A stretch of DNA of 64,000 nucleotides. Source: Corynebacterium atypicum (GTDB taxonomy: Bacteria > Actinomycetota > Actinomycetes > Mycobacteriales > Mycobacteriaceae). How positions within the stretch are numbered: the first letter of the stretch is position 1; each line of letters begins with the position of its first letter. Shown here one piece after another: positions 46,303 through 55,409 of the stretch. Under the pieces are notes generated by a model. That model saw only the letters and a list, made by a program, of their open reading frames with translations. It did not search any database and was not told where the DNA came from. Location of the stretch: positions 1,727,784-1,791,783 of the forward strand of contig NZ_CP008944.1 in the NCBI RefSeq assembly GCF_000732945.1, written 5' to 3'. Both the position numbers and the translations under genes were made by a program.

Positions 46303-46778
46303 GGTCGGCGACTAGAACTCGTCGGACCGGGGGCCGAGCCTGCCAGCGGCAGATCCTCGACGCTTTCGACCCGGCGGGGGTCGACTTCCTCCACCCATTT
46401 GCCGGGGCGTTGCGCGGGTTCGATCCCCTCGACCTCAACCAAGGGGCAGGACCGATAGAGGCGATCCAGGCCGTAGAATTCGCGCTCTTCCTCGCGCTGC
46501 ACGTGGACGACGACGCCGCCGTAGTCGAGCAGCACCCAGCGGTATTCCCGGTTGCCCTCCCGGCGCAGCGGCTCCTCGCCGTCAGCGGTCAGGGCATCCT
46601 CAATGTTTTCCACGATCGCCCGCACGTGCGGCTCGTTGGTCGCCGACGCGACGATGAAGATATCGCTGATCGCCATGACGTCCGAAACGTCGATGACGGC
46701 GACGTTGCTCGCCTGCTTGGCGTCCGCGGCCCGCGCCGCGATCCCGGCGAGCCGGCGGGATTCCTCGGAAACTGACAC
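46299..46778 (-). CDS. rsfS: Ribosomal silencing factor RsfS
   Basis: RsfS binds L14 and blocks subunit joining under nutrient stress. The protein has the DUF143 core: VAVIDVSDVMAISDIFIVAS, then REGNREYRWVLLDYGGVVVHV and REFYGLDRLY. I start at the GTG at 46778 (MSVSEESRRL), preceded by AAGGAA with 7 nt spacing; upstream the frame is an Arg-rich shadow. The C-terminal 40 residues are a Pro/Ser-rich tail. It lies in a nadD-rsfS-phosphatase-degV cluster. Confidence 0.92.
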   Translation of the reverse strand: MSVSEESRRLAGIAARAADAKQASNVAVIDVSDVMAISDIFIVASATNEPHVRAIVENIEDALTADGEEPLRREGNREYRWVLLDYGGVVVHVQREEEREFYGLDRLYRSCPLVEVEGIEPAQRPGKWVEEVDPRRVESVEDLPLAGSAPGPTSSSRRP

Positions 46779-46855
46779 TGAAGGTTCCTTCACACTTCTT
46801 CGGGGCTTTGCACCCCCATCTTTCCATGCCTCCGGTCCGCCTAACCAGTCGGGCT

Positions 46856-47431
46856 TCACGGTGCGGCGTAGAGGCCGCGCGAGCCGATGTACTCGCAGAC
46901 CCGCCGCGGCACCAGGTAGGACAGCGGGGCGCCTGCCGCCGCCCGCCGGCGGCACTCGGTCGAGGAGATAGCAAGGCCCGGGCCCTGGATGACGGCCACA
47001 TCGTCGACCGGGCTGCGCAGCTCATAGCCGGGCCGGCTGACGCCCACTAAAGTGGCCAGGCGGTGAATCTCCGCCCAGTTCTTCCAGGTAGTCAGGGACG
47101 CCAGCGAGTCGGCTCCCAAGATGAAATAGAGCTTAGCTCCCGGAAACTCTCGGCTTAAGTCCCGCAGCGTGTCCACCGTGTAGGTCTTCTTCTGCCGGTC
47201 CACGTCTACCCGGCTGAGGAAGAACCGCGGATCCTGCGCGATGGCGAGGTGCGTCATATGCACCCGGTCCTTCGCCGCAGATACCCCCTGCGGGTCTTTC
47301 TGCCAGGGGTCACCCGTGGGCACGAACGCTACCCGGTCGAGGCCTAGCCGATAGGCGGCCTCGCTGGCCGCAGCCAAGTGACCAAAATGCGGGGGGTCGA
47401 AGGTCCCCCCCATCACGCCGAGGCGCCGCAC
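46856..47431 (-). CDS. nadD: Nicotinate-nucleotide adenylyltransferase
   Basis: NadD adenylates nicotinate mononucleotide in NAD synthesis. The nucleotidyltransferase motif GGTFDPPHFGH occupies residues 8-18, and the C-terminal motif ISSTECR lies near residue 165. The 191-residue length is normal. It is followed by rsfS after 77 nt and preceded by the cutinase-like gene at only 2 nt spacing, so the three could be one transcript. Confidence 0.95.
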   Translation of the reverse strand: MRRLGVMGGTFDPPHFGHLAAASEAAYRLGLDRVAFVPTGDPWQKDPQGVSAAKDRVHMTHLAIAQDPRFFLSRVDVDRQKKTYTVDTLRDLSREFPGAKLYFILGADSLASLTTWKNWAEIHRLATLVGVSRPGYELRSPVDDVAVIQGPGLAISSTECRRRAAAGAPLSYLVPRRVCEYIGSRGLYAAP

Positions 47432-47433
47432 TC

Positions 47434-48390
47434 TTAACCCTGCGGGCGCAGCCAGCCCGCGAACTGGTCGGCCACGGCCGCCTCCGAGGTGCTCGCCTGG
47501 CCCGGGTCCAGGGCCGCCGACTTAAAATAATCGGCATGCACGCCAATTCCCCCGGAGGCCAACGCGTCCACGGCATTCTTCCACGTTGACTCGCAGATCA
47601 CATCCCCGGAGCGGCAGTAGTCCAGCCGGCGCTCGGTGACGGCGTCCATCGGGTACTCCTGAAGCAGCGCCCTCAGCTCGTAGGGAATCAAGCCGGCCGG
47701 CTTCGGCGGCGCGCCGATGGTCAGGACCCCGGCGACCCGCCCGCCGGTCTGCTCGTCGATGGCCTTTTCCGCCGCAGCCAAAGCGACAGCGCCCTGGGAA
47801 TAGCCCACCAGCAGGTAGTGCGGCTGGCAACCGGTCTGTGCCTCGTAGTCCGCGATGGCGCGCGGCACGCCCGGAATCGCGCGCTGCAGGGAATCGACGA
47901 ACTCGTTGACGGCGTTGCCCGCGATCACGCTCGGCGGGGTCAAGTGCAGGATCTCCGCGATCCTGCGGATCAGCTCGAACGGCACGATCGCATGTCCGTC
48001 TGGGACGACCTCGGGCATGGGAAACTTCGCCGGATAGTAGCCCGGCTCGAGGCCGAGCACGTAGGCATCATCGAAAGAGCCAGGGTTGCGGTACTCCACC
48101 AGGTTGAAAAAGTACCGCAGGGTCGTGCCCTCCCAGCCGTTTGACTCGCGCTGAAGGCGCGGCGAATGGCGGGTCGGGGGAACGTCTTCCGGGCGGTTTT
48201 GCTCGGAGCCACGGGCGGCGACCACCACGGTCGCAGGGCAGGTACCCTCCGCCGCCGCGACCGGCGAGACCGGCTCCGGCACCGGGGCATCGGCGGGTAT
48301 CGCCCACGCTAGCACGACGCTGGCCGCTGCGACCGCAACTGCCGCGCCAAGACTCACGACGGCCCGCCGAATCCACCCGGTGTTATTCAT
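47434..48390 (-). CDS. Secreted cutinase-like serine hydrolase
   Basis: The 318-residue protein has an N-terminal signal segment (basic WIRR, then AVVSLGAAVAVAAASVVLAW) and a mature alpha/beta hydrolase. CPATVVVAARGSEQN fits the cutinase/Culp first strand with its disulfide Cys, and GYSQG carries the nucleophile Ser198. A C-terminal segment with two further Cys (DYCRSGDVICE) holds the Asp before the His region. Related mycobacterial Culp proteins hydrolyse esters at the envelope. GGAGG lies very close to the ATG at 48390. The upstream region contains two inverted repeats. Confidence 0.82.
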   Translation of the reverse strand: MNNTGWIRRAVVSLGAAVAVAAASVVLAWAIPADAPVPEPVSPVAAAEGTCPATVVVAARGSEQNRPEDVPPTRHSPRLQRESNGWEGTTLRYFFNLVEYRNPGSFDDAYVLGLEPGYYPAKFPMPEVVPDGHAIVPFELIRRIAEILHLTPPSVIAGNAVNEFVDSLQRAIPGVPRAIADYEAQTGCQPHYLLVGYSQGAVALAAAEKAIDEQTGGRVAGVLTIGAPPKPAGLIPYELRALLQEYPMDAVTERRLDYCRSGDVICESTWKNAVDALASGGIGVHADYFKSAALDPGQASTSEAAVADQFAGWLRPQG

Positions 48391-48402
48391 AGCCTCCGAT
48401 TT

Positions 48403-48449
48403 TAACCTCACACACAGGTTATGGCACAAATTCTTAAGGTTAGGTGCCA
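48403..48449. promoter_or_regulatory. Overlapping inverted and direct repeats upstream of the cutinase-like gene
   Basis: TAACCT/AGGTTA (48403-48421) and TGGCAC/GTGCCA (48422-48449) are adjacent inverted repeats, and AGGTTA recurs at 48437-48442. The region is AT-rich and noncoding. Such an arrangement is typical for regulator binding next to a promoter. The regulator is unknown. Confidence 0.5.
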
Positions 48450-48535
48450 TTTTTAAGTAAAATTCCTGCTCACAAGCATTCTCTTATATGGGCAAAAACC
48501 CAGGATTGATTAACCCAGTAGTTCGGTCCGTTTAA

Positions 48536-49840
48536 CTAGGGCCGCGTCTGGCCGGAACCGGTCAGAATCCATTTCGTTGTGGTCAGCTCGGGCAATGCCA
48601 TCGGCCCGCGCGCGTGCAGTTTCTGGGTAGAAATGCCAATTTCCGCACCCATGCCGTACTGCTCGCCATCAGTAAACGCAGTCGAAGCGTTGAGCATGAT
48701 CGCCGCGGCATCGACCTCCTCGGCAAAGCGCAGGAGAACATCTGCATCCTTGGCCACGATGGCCTCCGTGTGCCCGGAGGAGTACCGAGCAATGTGCGCA
48801 ACCGCCCCTGCCACGCCGTCGACGACGGCGCAGGCGATGTCCATGGAGAGGTATTCCTCGGCAAAATCCGATTCCTCGGCCGCCACCACGTCGCGCGACC
48901 CGAACTCCGCCAGTTTCTCGACGTCGCCGTGCACCGTCACCCCTGCCTCCTGCAGCGCGCGGACCAGGTCGAGCTTCGCGGCACCAGCAAGCGCCGCGTC
49001 GAGCAACAGCGTCTCCGTCGCGTTACATACCGAGCACCGCCGAGTCTTGCCGTTCAGCACGATCTCACGGGCGGCAGCCAGGTCCGCGGAAGCGTCGACG
49101 TACACGTGGCAGTTGCCGGTGCCGGTCTCGATCGCCGGCACCGTAGCCTGGGTCACCACGGCCTCGATCAGCCGGGCGCCGCCGCGCGGGATGACCACGT
49201 CGACCAGGCCGCGAGCGGTGATGAGGTCGGTGACCGAGTCGTGCGACTGGCAGGACACGAGCGACACCGCGGTGCGCGGCAGCCCGTGTGCCGCCACCGC
49301 ATCCTGAAGAATCGCCACCAGGGCCCGGTTCGACTCCTGGGCCGTCTTCGATCCGCGCAACAGCGCGGCGTTGCCTGCTTTGAACGCCAGGCCGAAGGCG
49401 TCGACCGTGACGTTGGGGCGGGCCTCGTAAACAACGGCCATCACCCCGAGCGGCACGCGCACCTGCCGCATATGAATACCGTTGTCCATCACGCGGCCGC
49501 GCAAGACCTCACCGACCGGGTCCGCAAGCCCCGCGACCTGTCTGAGCCCACTCGCCATGCCAGCGATCCGCCCCTCATCCAGGCTGAGCCTGTCGATGAG
49601 TGCCGCGCTAAGGCCCGCCTGTTCTCCGGATTCAAGATCGCGCCGGTTAGCAGCGAGGATCTCCTCGCTGCGTTCGAGCAGCAGCCGTGCAGCGGTTTCC
49701 AGCACCTGGTTTTTCTCGCCAGCGCGTAGCCTAGCAAGCCGCGGTGCGCACTCCTTGGCACCGCGGGCCATCTCGAGGACCTCAGCGCGCTCCCGGGCGC
49801 GCTGTAAGTGATCCTGTGCTCGCTCACTATGGGCAGTCAT
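48536..49840 (-). CDS. proA: Gamma-glutamyl phosphate reductase
   Basis: ProA reduces gamma-glutamyl phosphate to glutamate semialdehyde with NADPH in proline synthesis. The catalytic Cys lies in [11 protein letters not shown], and [19 protein letters not shown] and [13 protein letters not shown] are family hallmarks. The 434-residue length is normal. It lies with two 2-hydroxyacid dehydrogenases and proB on the same strand, the order known from C. glutamicum except that one dehydrogenase is extra. It looks intact. Confidence 0.96.
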   Translation of the reverse strand: MTAHSERAQDHLQRARERAEVLEMARGAKECAPRLARLRAGEKNQVLETAARLLLERSEEILAANRRDLESGEQAGLSAALIDRLSLDEGRIAGMASGLRQVAGLADPVGEVLRGRVMDNGIHMRQVRVPLGVMAVVYEARPNVTVDAFGLAFKAGNAALLRGSKTAQESNRALVAILQDAVAAHGLPRTAVSLVSCQSHDSVTDLITARGLVDVVIPRGGARLIEAVVTQATVPAIETGTGNCHVYVDASADLAAAREIVLNGKTRRCSVCNATETLLLDAALAGAAKLDLVRALQEAGVTVHGDVEKLAEFGSRDVVAAEESDFAEEYLSMDIACAVVDGVAGAVAHIARYSSGHTEAIVAKDADVLLRFAEEVDAAAIMLNASTAFTDGEQYGMGAEIGISTQKLHARGPMALPELTTTKWILTGSGQTRP

Positions 49841-49891
49841 AGCCCTAGAGTCTAACCAGTTACCCGGGCAAAAGTCTGCACGCTCTTCGCC

Positions 49892-50821
49892 CTAGTACTG
49901 GGCGGCGACGTCAACCTCGGTCGCCATCTTCTTGCCCTCGGCGAAAAGCCGCGCGTTTTCCGCCGTGAACTTACCGGTCACCCGTTTCATATTCGGCACG
50001 GTATTAGCCGTATGCGGCGTCACCACCACGTTGGGCAGCTCCCATAGCCGGTGGCCGTCAGGAAGCGGCTCCGGGTCCGTCACGTCCAAGCCGGCACCGC
50101 CGAGGTGCCCGCTTTCTAGCGCGTCAACCAACGCGTCGGTGTCGATCGTGCCTCCGCGCCCGGTGTTGACCACCACGCAACCCCCCTTGAGCTGCGCCAG
50201 AAGCTCCGCACCCACGATGCCCCGGGTGGCGTCGGTAAGCGGCAGCAGGTTTACCAGGACGTCCGCCTGGGCCCACACCCGCGTGCGTAGCTCGCCCGCG
50301 TCGCCGCCCAAGGCGACCGTGTCGGCCGCGCCGGCCACCGGGCGCCCGGAGTGGTTCACCGCGATCACCCGTGCGTTAAAAGGCGCCAGCATCTCGATCA
50401 ACCGCTCCCCGATGCCGCCGGCTCCCAGAATCACCACCGTCTTGTCATGGAACAGAAAACGGGTGGCGTCCTGCAGCTTCTCGGCGGCCGAGAAGGACGC
50501 CTGTTGGCCGGCGTATTTGTGCCCGTGGTAGACCGCCAGCAACAGCGCCAACGTAGATTCGGCGACGCTATCGGCGTACCAGCCGGCCGCATTCGCCCAC
50601 CGGACCGAGGGATCCAGCTGGCCGCCGGCAACCAGAGCATCGAGCCCGGCGAAGGCCGTCTGCACGAATTTGATGTTTGGCGGCAGCTCCGGGAACTCGT
50701 CCCAATAACCGGTGTACAACAAGAAATCTGCGTCGTGGAGATCATCCACGCGTTCGTGTCCTGCGGCCTGAAGATCACAGACCGATTCCTCCCACACGGT
50801 GGGCAGCATGACGTATCGCAT
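49892..50821 (-). CDS. D-isomer-specific 2-hydroxyacid dehydrogenase, first of a tandem pair
   Basis: The NAD-binding motif GAGGIG is at residues 133-138, and the catalytic residues are Arg222 (NTGRGG), Glu251 and His270 (TPHTAN). The 309-residue protein most resembles the short GhrA-like/phosphoglycerate dehydrogenase-like group. The tandem neighbour shares layout and motifs, indicating duplication. The position between proA and proB is conserved in C. glutamicum, where one such gene occurs. The substrate is unknown. Confidence 0.87.
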   Translation of the reverse strand: MRYVMLPTVWEESVCDLQAAGHERVDDLHDADFLLYTGYWDEFPELPPNIKFVQTAFAGLDALVAGGQLDPSVRWANAAGWYADSVAESTLALLLAVYHGHKYAGQQASFSAAEKLQDATRFLFHDKTVVILGAGGIGERLIEMLAPFNARVIAVNHSGRPVAGAADTVALGGDAGELRTRVWAQADVLVNLLPLTDATRGIVGAELLAQLKGGCVVVNTGRGGTIDTDALVDALESGHLGGAGLDVTDPEPLPDGHRLWELPNVVVTPHTANTVPNMKRVTGKFTAENARLFAEGKKMATEVDVAAQY

Positions 50822-50825
50822 GTAT

Positions 50826-51743
50826 CTAGTATCCCCTTTCCACGTCGACCTCCGTCGGCATGGTCTCGCCGCTGGCGAATGCCTGAGCGTTGCGCACGAT
50901 CGTCGGCCCGATCAGCCGGCGGGCGATGCGGTCTGTGGCCGCAATGTGGGGAGAGATTGTGCAGCCCGGCACGCGCCATAGCGGATGCCCGTCCGGCAGC
51001 GGCTCCGGATCCGTCACCTCGAGGCCCGCGCCCGCGATCCACCCCTCGCTGAGCGCGGTGACCAAAGCGTCCGTGTCCACTAGCTGGCCCCGGCCGACGT
51101 TCACCAGCACCGCAGTGGGCTTCATCTGCCGCAGCTGCTTCTCCCCTACCAACCCGCGGGTCTTCTCGGTCAAGGGGCAGGACAGCACCACCACGTCGGC
51201 CTCGGCGAACAGCTCCCCGGGCTCATCCATGGTGCGCACCTCGTCGGCGCCCGGGACCTCGCGCCCGGAGGCGTTAACCGCGATGATCCGGCAGCCGAAC
51301 GGCTGCAGCATCTCGATGAGCGCTCGGCCGATCCCGCCGGCGCCGATCAGAGCCACCGTCGGCCCGTCGAACAGCCACCCCTGGCGCCTATCTAGCTCCC
51401 AGCGCACGTCGAAAGTGGCGGCCAAGCTGGCGGCCTTGTACTGGTGGTATTGGGCGAGCAGCAGCGCAAGCGCGCTTTCTGCAACCGGCCGGGCGTACAC
51501 GCCGCCGGCGTTGGCCCACCGCACGGATCCGTCGATCGCCCCGCCGGCGATCATGTGCTCAACCCCGGCGAAGACGTACTGCACAAATCCGATTCGCTTG
51601 GGCAGCGGGTGCGGAAAGCCTCCGGGACCGCCGGCGTAGACCAGGAAGTCGGCCTCGTTGAGGTCTGTGGTCAACGTGATCTGGGCCCGGTCGAGTTCAG
51701 CTACTACTTCCGGCCAAGGCTCCGGCAACATCGCAAACTTCAT
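50826..51743 (-). CDS. D-isomer-specific 2-hydroxyacid dehydrogenase, second of a tandem pair
   Basis: This 305-residue paralogue has GAGGIG at residues 134-139, Arg218 (NVGRGQ), Glu247 and His266 (SPHIAA). It is separated from the first copy by 4 nt on the same strand. Motifs and the start (KFAMLPEPW versus RYVMLPTVW) align closely, but loops differ, so the copies are not recent. The ATG at 51743 is chosen over a GTG three codons upstream because AGGGTGG precedes it. The substrate is unknown. Confidence 0.86.
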   Translation of the reverse strand: MKFAMLPEPWPEVVAELDRAQITLTTDLNEADFLVYAGGPGGFPHPLPKRIGFVQYVFAGVEHMIAGGAIDGSVRWANAGGVYARPVAESALALLLAQYHQYKAASLAATFDVRWELDRRQGWLFDGPTVALIGAGGIGRALIEMLQPFGCRIIAVNASGREVPGADEVRTMDEPGELFAEADVVVLSCPLTEKTRGLVGEKQLRQMKPTAVLVNVGRGQLVDTDALVTALSEGWIAGAGLEVTDPEPLPDGHPLWRVPGCTISPHIAATDRIARRLIGPTIVRNAQAFASGETMPTEVDVERGY

Positions 51744-51784
51744 GGCCACCACCCTAGCGAGGCTTCGGCCCCGTGCCGTGCGCC

Positions 51785-52912
51785 TTACACCCGGGTAGCA
51801 AAGTTCGACAGGTAGTCGGCGTGCACGACTGGCCGGCGGTACCCCTCTGGCAACTCGTCGCTGTGCTTGCCCAGCATCTCCTGCAACACGGCGGCGGAGT
51901 AGTTGACCTCCCCGCGCCCGATCTCGCGTCCATCAGGGCCCAGGATGTCAACGATGTCGCCGGCGGCGAAGTCGCCCTCGGCTCGGGTGATTCCCACGGG
52001 AAGCAGCGAGGTTCCGCCCGCGGTGACCGCCTCCATCGCGCCCCGGTCAATCACGAGCACGCCCTCGGCGTCCGCCGCGTAGAGCGCCCAGAACTTCCAG
52101 GCGGACAGCGGCTTTTCGGGCCGCGGGTGGAAGGCGGTGCCTACTGTTGCGGTATCGAGGGCGTCGCGGATGTTGCCGGCGGAGGTCAGCAACACGGGCG
52201 TGCCGCCGCGGGTGGCCAGGCGCGCGGCGGAGACTTTCGACGCCATCCCGCCGGTGCCCAGCTCACCTCCTGCGCCCGCAACTACTCCCTCGAGGTCGCT
52301 TCCCGTGCGCACCTCCGGGATGAAGCGCGCCTTGGGGTCTGCGGGGTTGCGGTCGTAGAGGCCGTCGACGTCGCTGAACAGGAACAGCGCATCCGCCTTC
52401 GTGAGGTTTGCCACGATGGCGGCCAGCCGATCGTTATCGCCAAAGCGGAACTCGCTGGTAGCGACAGTGTCGTTCTCATTGATCACGGCAACCGAGCCGA
52501 GCTGGCGCAGTCTGCCCAGGGTGCGCTGCGCGTTGCGGGCGCGTTCCCGGCGGCCCGCGTCCGTGGCGGTCAGCAACACCTGGCTGGTGGTGACGCCGTA
52601 CCGGGAAAAACTCTTTGACCACGCGTTGACCAAGTGGACCTGGCCCACGGCCGCGGCCGCCTGCTTGGTGGCCAGGTCGCGGGGGCGGTGGTTAAGCCCC
52701 AGGGGGCCGAGCCCAGCGGCCACCGCCCCGGAGGAGACGACAACGAGCTCGCTTCCGCGGGCGATGCGCTCGGCCATCGCCTCGACAAAGAAATCGATGC
52801 GCTCGGGGTCCACGCGGTGATCGGGACCGGTAATCGAGGACGACCCAAACTTGACGACGACGCGTCGTGCGCGCGCGATCGCGTCCCGGGCAGGGCTGGC
52901 TTGGCGAGTCAT
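51785..52912 (-). CDS. proB: Glutamate 5-kinase
   Basis: ProB phosphorylates glutamate, the committed step of proline synthesis, and is usually feedback-inhibited by proline. The amino acid kinase domain begins [13 protein letters not shown] and shows [20 protein letters not shown] and [17 protein letters not shown]-terminal PUA domain follows ([14 protein letters not shown] to GEVNYSA). At 375 residues both domains are complete. The frame is open upstream to 53113 as a shadow of obg, so I take the ATG at 52912. Confidence 0.95.
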   Translation of the reverse strand: MTRQASPARDAIARARRVVVKFGSSSITGPDHRVDPERIDFFVEAMAERIARGSELVVVSSGAVAAGLGPLGLNHRPRDLATKQAAAAVGQVHLVNAWSKSFSRYGVTTSQVLLTATDAGRRERARNAQRTLGRLRQLGSVAVINENDTVATSEFRFGDNDRLAAIVANLTKADALFLFSDVDGLYDRNPADPKARFIPEVRTGSDLEGVVAGAGGELGTGGMASKVSAARLATRGGTPVLLTSAGNIRDALDTATVGTAFHPRPEKPLSAWKFWALYAADAEGVLVIDRGAMEAVTAGGTSLLPVGITRAEGDFAAGDIVDILGPDGREIGRGEVNYSAAVLQEMLGKHSDELPEGYRRPVVHADYLSNFATRV

Positions 52913-52940
52913 AGGCCTGCAGTCTAGCTGCCAGGCCCGC

Positions 52941-54446
52941 CTAGCCCTGCCAGCGGTGCCGCTCGGAAACCTCGTCGTCGTCCCACTGGTACTCGTCGAT
53001 AAGACCGCGGCGGGCTTGCGAGGCGCGCTTACGCTCTGCGGCGGACCTGCGGGTGGAGTTTTGCAACCGGGCATCCGTGCCGCGGGCGCTGGCGGTGGGG
53101 TCCACCCCGGCACCGGCCAGAGGCTGCCAGTCGAAGGTGATGCCGCCGATCGTCACGGTGACGCCTTCCACCGCGCCGGCCTTGCGCAGCGCGTCCTCGA
53201 CTCCGGCGCGGGCGAGGCGGTCGGCGAGGTATCCCACCGCCTCGTCGTTATCGAAGTCCGTCTGCGCGATCCAGCGCTCGGGCTTGAGGCCGAGCACCAT
53301 AAACGCGCCCTCTTCTGCCGGGTCGGGGCGCACCTCAAAGTCTTGCGTACCGCCGACGGGCTGCGGCTTGAGCACTTGGCCGCTTGCCTGGTGCTCCGGC
53401 TTGGGGCGCTTAGCTCGCGCCGCGCTGACGATCTCCATCAGCTTGAACTTCAACGGTTCCAGTCCGCGGTGCGCGACGGCGGAGATGATGAACACGGGCC
53501 AGCCGAACCGCTCCTCCAGGTCCGCTTTGACAAACTCGGCGAGCTCCTCGGCCTCCGGAACGTCCGCCTTGTTGAGCACGATGAGCCGCGGCCGCTCGCG
53601 CAGGTCGCCGAGCCCGGTGTCGACGTCCAGCGCGCTCTGGTAGTGCGCTAGCTCGGCTTCGAGCGCCTCGATGTCGCTTTCTGGGTCACGCCCCGGCTCG
53701 AGCGTCGCCGTATCGACCACGTGCACCAAGACCGCCGTGCGCTCGATGTGGCGCAGGAAGTCCAGGCCCAGGCCGCGCCCCTTACTCGCCCCCGGGATCA
53801 GGCCCGGCACGTCCGCCACGGTGAAAGTATCATGTCCCACGCTGACCACGCCGAGGTTGGGCTGCAGCGTGGTGAAGGGGTAATCGCCGATCTTGGGTTT
53901 GGCCGCCGAGATCACTGAGATGAGCGAGGACTTCCCGGCCGAGGGGAACCCGATGAGCCCGACGTCGGCCACCGACTTCAGCTCGAGGACCAGTTCGCGC
54001 TCCTGACCGGGCTCCCCACGCAGGGCGAAACCGGGTGCCTTACGCTTGGCACTGGCCAGCGCCGCGTTGCCCAGCCCGCCGAAACCTCCCTCGGCGGCCA
54101 AGAAACGCACTCCGGGTTTGGTGAGGTCGGCGAGCACCTCTCCGCTCGAGCTCGTCACCACGGTACCCACCGGCACCTGGAGTACGAGGTCCTCGCCGCG
54201 GGCGCCGTTGCGGTTATCGCCAGCCCCGTTGCCCCCGCGGGTAGCCGTGATGTGCGGACGGAAGTGGAAGTCCAGCAACGTGTGCACCCGCTCGGAGACC
54301 TCGAGCAGGATGTCGCCACCGTGCCCGCCGTTGCCACCATCCGGGCCGCCGAGCGGCTTGAACTTTTCGCGGCGGGTCGAGGCCGCGCCGTGACCGCCGT
54401 CGCCGGCCTTCAAATGCAGGACGACTCGGTCAATAAAGCGTGCCAT
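52941..54446 (-). CDS. obg: Obg-family GTPase (CgtA)
   Basis: Obg couples GTP status to large-subunit assembly and stress responses. The Gly-rich N-terminal domain begins [20 protein letters not shown], the P-loop GFPSAGKSS is at 166-174, DVPGLIPGA is G3 and NKAD is G4. The C-terminal OCT domain ([22 protein letters not shown]) and a basic tail complete 501 residues. GAGGAG lies 11 nt before the ATG at 54446. A hairpin separates it from rpmA. Confidence 0.95.
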   Translation of the reverse strand: MARFIDRVVLHLKAGDGGHGAASTRREKFKPLGGPDGGNGGHGGDILLEVSERVHTLLDFHFRPHITATRGGNGAGDNRNGARGEDLVLQVPVGTVVTSSSGEVLADLTKPGVRFLAAEGGFGGLGNAALASAKRKAPGFALRGEPGQERELVLELKSVADVGLIGFPSAGKSSLISVISAAKPKIGDYPFTTLQPNLGVVSVGHDTFTVADVPGLIPGASKGRGLGLDFLRHIERTAVLVHVVDTATLEPGRDPESDIEALEAELAHYQSALDVDTGLGDLRERPRLIVLNKADVPEAEELAEFVKADLEERFGWPVFIISAVAHRGLEPLKFKLMEIVSAARAKRPKPEHQASGQVLKPQPVGGTQDFEVRPDPAEEGAFMVLGLKPERWIAQTDFDNDEAVGYLADRLARAGVEDALRKAGAVEGVTVTIGGITFDWQPLAGAGVDPTASARGTDARLQNSTRRSAAERKRASQARRGLIDEYQWDDDEVSERHRWQG

Positions 54447-54490
54447 GGCAGTGTGACTCCTCTTCGACGTGCGGCTAAGCAACTAGAGCA

Positions 54491-54524
54491 AAGCGCGGAC
54501 CCACCCGGTGGCGGGCCCGCGCTT
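54491..54524 (-). terminator. Strong hairpin between rpmA and obg
   Basis: AAGCGCGG and CCGCGCTT form a perfect outer stem, extended inward by GC-rich pairs with small mismatches. Only TTT follows on the minus strand, so it may act as a partial terminator controlling obg expression relative to the ribosomal protein genes. Confidence 0.6.
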
Positions 54525-54568
54525 CTGCGGTCTGATATCAGCCTCAAACAAAGACGCTTGGGACAATG

Positions 54569-54862
54569 CTAGGCGCTTGCGGCTACCTCGGCCTCGGGGG
54601 CAGCGGCCAGAGCAACCTCGTCAATGTTGACCAGACGGCGGTTGTTCTTGGTAGAGAAACGCACCTTGCCGGCGGCAAGCGCGAACAGCGTGTCGTCGCC
54701 GCCGCGGCCGACGTTCTCACCGGGGTGGAACTTGGTTCCGCGCTGCCGGACCAGGATCTCGCCGGCCTTAACGGCCTGGCCGCCGAAACGCTTCACACCA
54801 AGGCGCTTGGCATTTGAATCGCGACCGTTGCTGGAGCTAGATGCACCTTTCTTGTGTGCCAT
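54569..54862 (-). CDS. rpmA: 50S ribosomal protein L27
   Basis: The 97-residue protein begins [20 protein letters not shown] and continues with [30 protein letters not shown], the unmistakable L27 pattern. L27 reaches the peptidyl transferase centre. Its Ala-rich C-terminal extension of about ten residues is longer than in E. coli. It is 44 nt downstream of rplU on the same transcript. Confidence 0.97.
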   Translation of the reverse strand: MAHKKGASSSSNGRDSNAKRLGVKRFGGQAVKAGEILVRQRGTKFHPGENVGRGGDDTLFALAAGKVRFSTKNNRRLVNIDEVALAAAPEAEVAASA

Positions 54863-54906
54863 GGTTTTTCCCTCCTCTACGGGATGTTTGCGCTGCGGGC
54901 AGCGTC

Positions 54907-55212
54907 TTAGTTGATACCGGTGATCTTCAGCGCGGTCAGCTTCTGACGGTGGCCGACGCGGCGCTTGTATCCGGTCTTGTTCTTGTACTTCAGGGTCTTG
55001 ACCTTCGGACCCTTGACATGCTCGACAATTTCAGCGTTCACGCTAACACCCTCGAGCTCGGAGGGCTTGGACGTAACCTTGGCGCCGTCGACGAGCAGAA
55101 CCGGGGAGAGAGCCACGGCCGTGCCCGGCTCACCCTCGATCTTCTCGACCTTAACGAGGTCGCCTTCAGCGACCTTGTACTGCTTGCCGCCGGTCTTGAC
55201 GATCGCGTACAT
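54907..55212 (-). CDS. rplU: 50S ribosomal protein L21
   Basis: The 101-residue protein begins [20 protein letters not shown] and ends [18 protein letters not shown], both diagnostic of L21. L21 binds 23S rRNA. The ATG at 55212 is preferred over the longer open frame because conserved sequence starts there and GGAGGG-like bases lie just upstream. A promoter candidate lies at 55323-55351, leaving a leader of about 105 nt. Confidence 0.97.
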   Translation of the reverse strand: MYAIVKTGGKQYKVAEGDLVKVEKIEGEPGTAVALSPVLLVDGAKVTSKPSELEGVSVNAEIVEHVKGPKVKTLKYKNKTGYKRRVGHRQKLTALKITGIN

Positions 55213-55322
55213 AGGAGGGCTACCCCTTTTAAATCTCGAATCTCGGTTCAGGATCCCATCGACGGGCCTGACTGGTACTTGTTTAACTCTGTTTTCCCTT
55301 GGATGTTCGGCACGGGGGCGCG

Positions 55323-55351
55323 AAAATCTTCCACGGGACAACGACTGTCAA
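55323..55351 (-). promoter_or_regulatory. rplU: Promoter of rplU-rpmA
   Basis: On the minus strand a perfect TTGACA (55351-55346) is separated by 17 nt from GATTTT (55328-55323). The -35 is consensus and the -10 is weak. It lies between rne and rplU, and would give a leader of about 105 nt. Confidence 0.5.
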
Positions 55352-55409
55352 AGACTACCTGTCCCGCTGGGAAATTTCCAAACCGCGCCCCCACCGGCGC
55401 CCGTAGCGG

